Shown here: piece after piece, positions 6,176-10,285 of the stretch
Layout of the letters: the number at the start of each line of letters is the position of its first letter
Position numbering within the stretch: position 1 is the first letter of the stretch
Assembly (NCBI GenBank): GCA_028703745.1
Contig: JAQVME010000028.1
Span: forward strand, 1-10,285
DNA: 10,285 nt
Direction: 5' to 3'
From: Clostridia bacterium
GTDB lineage: Bacteria; Bacillota; Clostridia; Christensenellales; DTU072
Notes under the pieces: model-generated
Databases searched by the model: none
Told to the model about the DNA's origin: nothing
What the model saw: only the letters and a program-made list of their open reading frames with translations
Translations under genes and position numbers: made by a program

Positions 6176-6303
6176 GCGGCTATCTCCCTGGAATAAACTT
6201 TTTTTCTGGTTGTTCCTCAACTGTAAGTCTTGCCGCACCGACGCATTATTAACCGCGGAAAAAAATCATATTCCGCCGTTTGTCTTTTAATACCGCAGAA
6301 ATA

Positions 6304-6332
6304 TTGACAGAAAAACACGAATATGCTATACT
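6304..6332 (+). promoter_or_regulatory. Strong sigma-A promoter of the ferredoxin gene
   Basis: A perfect TTGACA (6304-6309), a 17-base spacer and TATACT (6327-6332) with TGC before it (extended -10) make the best promoter in the window. An inverted pair TTGACAG (6304-6310) and CTGTCAA (6331-6337) brackets it and could be an operator. Confidence 0.85.
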
Positions 6333-6363
6333 GTCAAAAAAGGAAAAAAGGAGATAATATATT

Positions 6364-6534
6364 ATGGCGTATGTAATCAGTGACGCATGCATTTCTTGCG
6401 GAGCATGCGAATCGGTTTGCCCGACCAGCGCTATCTCTCAGGGAGATACACAGTATGTAATAGATGCAGACCTCTGCATCAGCTGTGGAAGCTGTGCGGA
6501 CACATGTCCTCAGGAAGCTATTTCTGAAGAATAA
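6364..6534 (+). CDS. 2[4Fe-4S] ferredoxin
   Basis: This 56-residue protein carries two classical iron-sulphur cluster motifs, CISCGACESVCP (C9, C12, C15, C19) and CISCGSCADTCP (C38, C41, C44, C48), in the symmetrical arrangement of clostridial 2[4Fe-4S] ferredoxins. It acts in the cytoplasm as a low-potential one-electron carrier, for example for pyruvate:ferredoxin oxidoreductase and hydrogenase. Length matches the family (about 55). An AAGGAG site (6348-6353) lies ten bases before the ATG. The near-consensus promoter and strong terminator around it make it a highly expressed single gene. The two halves are internally similar, the well-known duplication of this family. Confidence 0.97.
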   Translation: MAYVISDACISCGACESVCPTSAISQGDTQYVIDADLCISCGSCADTCPQEAISEE

Positions 6535-6550
6535 TCTGTACTTAAAAAAA

Positions 6551-6590
6551 GCAAACATCGCCATCTCTGATGGCGATGTTTGTTGTTTTA
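6551..6590 (+). terminator. Strong terminator after ferredoxin, immediately ahead of the PglX-like gene
   Basis: CAAACATCGCCATC (6552-6565) pairs perfectly with GATGGCGATGTTTG (6569-6582) around a three-base TCT loop, a 14-bp stem followed by TTGTTTT. Read leftward it has a seven-A/T run as well, so it could act in both directions. It ends only 13 bases before the ATG of the next gene, so that gene is separated from the ferredoxin promoter by this barrier. Confidence 0.9.
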
Positions 6591-6595
6591 ACACC

Positions 6596-8617
6596 ATGAA
6601 GCAAAAACTGACATTATTAAAAACCCGCTTAAGGGCACTCTATACCGACGAGGAAGAGGTTTTCAGGCGCTATGTCGACGGCATTTTTGAAATGTACAAC
6701 GACGTCTGGGATATTTCCGACGCATATTCTTTCTATTATTCCGAGGACAGAGCAAGTATAAATCTTGACAAGCAGTGCCACAGCCGTGTAAATGCGGAGA
6801 AGGTGCATATTGCCACTCAGTTTTTCACGCCCCGCTGGCTGGTGAAGTATGTCGCTGAGAACTCTCTCGGGCGATTTTTTCCAAATGTGAGCATGGATTA
6901 TCGAGACGGAAATTATACTCTCGTCGAGCCTGCCGCGCTCAAGGTGTTTGACCCTGCAGTAGGCACGGGGAATATGCTACTTTACGCTTACGACCTGCTG
7001 GAAAAGGTCTATAAAGAAAGAGGCTTTTCCACGCAACAGATTCCGCACAAAATTTTGTCCTCCTTCTTCGGTCTGGACATAGACAAAAGAGCCGTCGGAG
7101 TGGCAAAACGGCTGTTACTAAAGCGCTCCGGTCTCGAAAACTTCGATTTCAATATTTTTTCTTTCGACGAAATTGATGCAGGTTTAATTGACAAGTGCTA
7201 CGCCTGCGGCTTGAACCGCCTCGGCGATTTCATCAGTTTTCTGACAAAAAACAAGCATCTTGGCAGCATAGTAAGACCTTATACGGATATGGCAAAAGAC
7301 CTTGCCGCGCTAAAAAGTAGTTCGGACGGTGCCCTAACCCTTGATGCGCTGGAAATATTGACAATGCAATTCGACGCCATTCTCGTCAACCCGCCCTATC
7401 TTGCCTCTTCGGATTACGACGGCGCGCTTTGCGAGTACGTATTTCAGAACTATTTGCCTTACAAACAAGATTTGTTCGCGGTTTTCATTGCGCGGTGCTT
7501 CGAATATCTCATAGAGGGCGGCGCTCTCGGCGCGGTATGCCCTTATAATTGGATGTTCATAAAGAGCTTTGAGGGTATGCGCAAGCTGATAATAAAAAAA
7601 GGTCTGCTCAATCTGACTCAGCTGTCCACGGGCGGTTATTCAAAGGCGGTGGTATATCTTTCGGCTTTTACGGCGCTTCAAGTCAAACCGCCCAAAAGCG
7701 TTTTTATCCGGCTCACGGATTTCAAGGCCGCCGATCAGCAAATTCGGCTGAAAAACGCCATAAATAATAACGTTGCTTACCGCTACGAAAAAGCTCAGGA
7801 GCTTTTCAACGAAACACCGTCAAAGGCCCTGACATACTGGCTAAGCCCACGCGCCATAAAGAATTTTGACGGCGACAGACTTTGCGACTATCTTGAGATA
7901 CGTCAGGGCATGGCTACAGGCGACAACAAAACCTTTTTGAGAAAAATTGATACCGTCGATGCAACGGATATTGCTTTCGACGCCGAAAGCATCGAGCATT
8001 TTGATCGTCTGAACAAAAAGTACGCGCTTTATAACAAGGGTGGCGTATATCGGAAATGGTTCGGAAATATCGACTATGTCATACGCTTTGACGCCGCATC
8101 ACGGAAGATACTTGCTTGTCAAGGCAACAAAATGCCTTCTCGCGAATATTATTTCAAGGAATGTATAACCTGGACTTTGGTATCCAGCAAAGGCCATTTC
8201 GGAGCGCGTTACAGCAACCATTCTGTTTTTGACGTCGGCGGCTCCTGCGGCTTTGTCAAGCCCGGTTCACCCGTCGGAATATACGTCATTCTGGGCTTCT
8301 TATGCTCCAAATGCGCAACCTATTATTTGAACGCGCTGAATCCCACGCTGAACGTGCAGGTGGGCGACCTCAAGAATCTGCCCTTTATCGTTCCTACTAC
8401 TGCGCAAATTGAAGAAATTGAGGCGCTGGTAAAAGAAAATATTGTTATAGCGCGCAATGACTGGTATAATAAAAGCGCAGCCGACGGTTTTGAAAAAATG
8501 CGCCGCAACGAAGAAAGGCTGAATACAATGTTTATAGAGCTTTACGGGCTAGCGCAAGAGCTTGACTGCATAGTCGACAAAAAATTAATAACTATCAGGA
8601 GACATAATGAAAAGTAA
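6596..8617 (+). CDS. Compact PglX/Eco57I-like N6-adenine DNA methyltransferase
   Basis: This 673-residue protein has the motifs of adenine-N6 methyltransferases in gamma-class order. Motif X is TQFFTPRWLVKYVAENSLG (74-92), SAM motif I VFDPAVGTGNM (117-127), then GLDID (159-163), catalytic NPPY (265-268), and YKQDLFAVFIAR with CPYNWMFIKS (289-324). The later part matches the target-recognition region of BREX PglX proteins as I know it: IRQGMATGDN (435-444), YNKGGVYRKWFG (479-490), ITWTLVSS (524-531), ALNPTLNVQVGDLKNLP (580-596). PglX is about 1,200 residues; this protein lacks most of the long N-terminal part and everything after MFIELYGLAQEL (645-656). No other BREX gene is near. It overlaps the Mrr nuclease by 11 bases, so it is probably the modification half of a two-gene system. 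The ATG at 6596 is the only plausible start but has no Shine-Dalgarno sequence. Confidence 0.85.
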   Translation: MKQKLTLLKTRLRALYTDEEEVFRRYVDGIFEMYNDVWDISDAYSFYYSEDRASINLDKQCHSRVNAEKVHIATQFFTPRWLVKYVAENSLGRFFPNVSMDYRDGNYTLVEPAALKVFDPAVGTGNMLLYAYDLLEKVYKERGFSTQQIPHKILSSFFGLDIDKRAVGVAKRLLLKRSGLENFDFNIFSFDEIDAGLIDKCYACGLNRLGDFISFLTKNKHLGSIVRPYTDMAKDLAALKSSSDGALTLDALEILTMQFDAILVNPPYLASSDYDGALCEYVFQNYLPYKQDLFAVFIARCFEYLIEGGALGAVCPYNWMFIKSFEGMRKLIIKKGLLNLTQLSTGGYSKAVVYLSAFTALQVKPPKSVFIRLTDFKAADQQIRLKNAINNNVAYRYEKAQELFNETPSKALTYWLSPRAIKNFDGDRLCDYLEIRQGMATGDNKTFLRKIDTVDATDIAFDAESIEHFDRLNKKYALYNKGGVYRKWFGNIDYVIRFDAASRKILACQGNKMPSREYYFKECITWTLVSSKGHFGARYSNHSVFDVGGSCGFVKPGSPVGIYVILGFLCSKCATYYLNALNPTLNVQVGDLKNLPFIVPTTAQIEEIEALVKENIVIARNDWYNKSAADGFEKMRRNEERLNTMFIELYGLAQELDCIVDKKLITIRRHNEK

Positions 8618-9668
8618 CTATGTACTACCCACCAGAAATGACATTCGCACGCTGCTGCTGGAGACCATAGCCGGCAAAGCGTGGGAAAGAAAACAGCTTA
8701 TAGCCGAAATCATAGAAAAATCGGGCTTCACAAAAGCTCAGCTCAAGGACACCAGCAGCGACAGTCTTTCAACAAGGCTAAAAAGCTTTGTAGGCACCAT
8801 AATTAACGAGCTGTTGACCGAGCAGGCCATCATGCTGAACGAAAACAAGCAGATTCATATCGAGAAGAAGCTTCCCGACAAAAAAACATTGACGGAGGTT
8901 TTTCTTAACAAGTATCTCACCGAAGAAGAAATAAAGGACGCCAAGCCCAGCGGCAAGAGAAATATTTTGAAAGCCGTGCTGGGCGACCTCATTAAGAGGA
9001 AAGAAAACGAAATAATCACTGCGGTTGACGTAATCGAGTATCTTGACGGCGAACTGCGCAAAAACGATTCCGTGTATAACAACATAATCAAGGCAGCCGA
9101 AAAGAGCTATCCGAATACGCCTCTGGGCAACAAACTGGAGTCGCTGGACAAAAGCTTCGACGCCTGCAAAAAAGGCACGCTAAAGAAAGACAATTATCTC
9201 AAAACTCTCCATAATGCGGTGCTCGAGTGCATAAGCCTTGCCGGCGGCGAATTTTTCGAGCGGCTCAGTATGAGCCTGATGATAGCCGCCTACGGCAAAA
9301 AAGTCATAAAGGACGAGATCACCGCCGGACCTACTGACAACGGCATTGACGGAATACTCATAATCCGTGACGAGCTGGGCTTTGAAGAAAAGATACTGCT
9401 TCAAGCAAAGACAAAGAGAAAAAAGGGTTACATCCCCTTGCCCGAAATACGCGAGTTCCTCGGGGTTATGTCTGCCGAAAGAGCTGATAAGGGTATCCTA
9501 ATCTCGAATAGCAGCTACCACAAGGAATCGCTTAAATTCGTTTCGAAGGTGAACAATCTCATGCTTATCGACGAGAAGAAGTTAATTGAACTCATGGAGA
9601 AGCACGCCATAGGACTTGTCGAACAAGACGGCATCAGCCGTCTGGACGAAAAGCTTTTCTTAGAATAA
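8607..9668 (+). CDS. Mrr-type restriction endonuclease paired with the PglX-like methyltransferase
   Basis: This is a 353-residue protein. Residues about 1-85 look like a winged-helix DNA-binding head (RNDIRTLLLETIAGKAWERK onward). A helical middle follows, then an Mrr-type PD-(D/E)xK nuclease domain (about 205-330). That domain has GGEFFERL (213-220), D248 in DNGIDGI (244-250) and Q266-A-K268 after two strands, the D...QxK catalytic set of the Mrr family, then GILISNSSY (296-304). Mrr itself is a type IV enzyme cutting methylated DNA. Here tight coupling to a methyltransferase, by an 11-base overlap with AGGAGA (8597-8602) inside the upstream gene, argues for a type II-like partner cutting unmodified sites. 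Which applies cannot be told from sequence. A terminator hairpin follows. Confidence 0.82.
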   Translation: MKSNYVLPTRNDIRTLLLETIAGKAWERKQLIAEIIEKSGFTKAQLKDTSSDSLSTRLKSFVGTIINELLTEQAIMLNENKQIHIEKKLPDKKTLTEVFLNKYLTEEEIKDAKPSGKRNILKAVLGDLIKRKENEIITAVDVIEYLDGELRKNDSVYNNIIKAAEKSYPNTPLGNKLESLDKSFDACKKGTLKKDNYLKTLHNAVLECISLAGGEFFERLSMSLMIAAYGKKVIKDEITAGPTDNGIDGILIIRDELGFEEKILLQAKTKRKKGYIPLPEIREFLGVMSAERADKGILISNSSYHKESLKFVSKVNNLMLIDEKKLIELMEKHAIGLVEQDGISRLDEKLFLE

Positions 9669-9705
9669 TCATTGCCTTCCTTTTCGATAGTTATTAACAT
9701 AGCTG

Positions 9706-9742
9706 AAAAAACAAAAGTCCCCGTCACAGGAGGACTTTTGTT
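9706..9742 (-). terminator. Shared terminator between the Mrr gene and ilvE
   Basis: AACAAAAGTCC (9710-9720) pairs perfectly with GGACTTTTGTT (9732-9742), an 11-bp stem with an 11-base loop that can close further by CC/GG. Read leftward it is followed by a T run (9711-9706), so it mainly serves ilvE. Rightward the T tract is shorter (TTTTGTT within the arm), a weaker stop for the restriction pair. Confidence 0.8.
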
Positions 9743-9761
9743 CGTAATAAGTTCTTTTTTG

Positions 9762-10285
9762 TTAATTTACCTTGATAACCCAGCCGAACGGGTCGGCCAG
9801 CTTGCCGTACTGAATACCCGTGAGGGTGTCGTAAAGGAAGGAGGATATTTTGCCCATTTCGTTGTTGTTTATAACCATATCCTTACCGCCGTAGCCGAGA
9901 GTACCGACGGGAGAAATTACCGCCGCCGTGCCGCAACCGAACACCTCGTCCAGCTTGCCGTTTTTGTAGGCGGTTGTCAGGTCTTCTACGCTTATTCTGG
10001 TTTCTTCAACCGGAATTCCTTGTTTCTTCAAAAGGGCTATGGCGCTGTCGCGGGTTATGCCCGGCAGTATCGAGCCTACGAGCGCAGGCGTCTTTACTAC
10101 GCCGTCTATTACAAAGAAGATGTTCATGGCGCCGACTTCCTCGATATACTTTCTGTCCTTGCCGTCCAGCCAGAGCACCTGGTCATAGCCCTTGTTGTTG
10201 GCGAGCTGACCTGCAAGCAGCGAAGCGGCGTAATTGCCCATACATTTTGCTTCGCCCGTGCCGCCCATTGTCGTTCTTACGAATT
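9762..10285 (-). CDS. ilvE: Branched-chain amino acid aminotransferase, C-terminal half (partial)
   Basis: The frame is open through the right edge and holds 173 residues plus the stop; the N-terminal half lies outside. It is a fold-type IV, PLP-dependent enzyme that transfers amino groups between glutamate and the 2-keto acids of leucine, isoleucine and valine. The PLP lysine is in GGTGEAKCMGNYAAS. Other family signatures are GYDQVLWLDG, EEVGAMNIFFVIDG, SILPGITRDS, FGCGTAAVISPVG and LTGIQYG. These are close to the long (BCAT, eukaryote-like) group common in Clostridia. The frame continues upstream of the internal ATG at 10268 with F-V-R-T-T, which fits the family, so that ATG is not the start. 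It converges on the Mrr gene with a shared terminator. Confidence 0.95.
   Translation of the reverse strand, partial: FVRTTMGGTGEAKCMGNYAASLLAGQLANNKGYDQVLWLDGKDRKYIEEVGAMNIFFVIDGVVKTPALVGSILPGITRDSAIALLKKQGIPVEETRISVEDLTTAYKNGKLDEVFGCGTAAVISPVGTLGYGGKDMVINNNEMGKISSFLYDTLTGIQYGKLADPFGWVIKVN

Noticed and set aside
6334..6597. Leftward open frame opposite the ferredoxin
   Set aside because: It covers the ferredoxin promoter, gene and terminator in antisense; the ferredoxin is unmistakable.
6596..9668. A BREX locus, because of the PglX-like protein
   Set aside because: No PglZ, BrxA, BrxB, BrxC or BrxL gene is present; ferredoxin and ilvE flank the pair directly, and the methyltransferase is about half the usual PglX length.
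1..10285. CRISPR arrays, insertion sequences, rRNA or riboswitches
   Set aside because: No regularly spaced repeats, transposase motifs, rRNA signatures or recognisable riboswitch cores were seen on either strand.

Overview
The window looks like a chromosomal segment of a spore-forming member of the Clostridia (Bacillota), probably an uncultured gut-type lineage. The basis is a dipicolinate synthase pair (dpaA-dpaB, made only by endospore formers) behind a close match to a sigma-K promoter, a short clostridial 2[4Fe-4S] ferredoxin, strong AGGAGG-type ribosome binding sites, and consensus sigma-A promoters. No species can be named.

Layout. Positions 1-343 hold the start of a leftward gene running off the left edge, its promoter, a leftward terminator and an imperfect palindromic repeat of the interspersed type. 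Next comes a leftward four-helix membrane protein (344-1036). Then there is a complete leftward restriction-modification operon of the DpnII (GATC) type, 1174-3874. In transcription order it is a Dam-like adenine methyltransferase with a fused helix-turn-helix head, a DpnII-family endonuclease, and a second, non-DpnA-like methyltransferase. It sits directly downstream of the 3' end of a tRNA-Ala(GGC) gene (4066-4141) and is visibly AT-richer than its neighbours. Positions 4340-6175 carry dpaB, dpaA and a small membrane protein, all leftward.

At about 6300 transcription switches to rightward: a ferredoxin with a near-consensus promoter and a strong terminator. It is followed by a second, unrelated putative restriction-modification pair, a compact PglX/Eco57I-like adenine methyltransferase (6596-8617) overlapping by 11 bases an Mrr-type endonuclease (8607-9668). 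The window ends in the leftward C-terminal half of a branched-chain aminotransferase (ilvE), which converges on the pair through a shared terminator hairpin.

How it works together. Housekeeping and sporulation genes (tRNA-Ala, dpaAB, ferredoxin, ilvE) are interrupted at two places by DNA-modification and restriction modules. The first is a recognisable GATC system with an unusual third gene. The second is the best candidate for something undescribed: a free-standing BREX-PglX-like methyltransferase cut down to its core and paired with its own Mrr nuclease, with no other BREX gene present. GATC is rare across the whole window (nine sites by eye), in keeping with long exposure to GATC-directed restriction.
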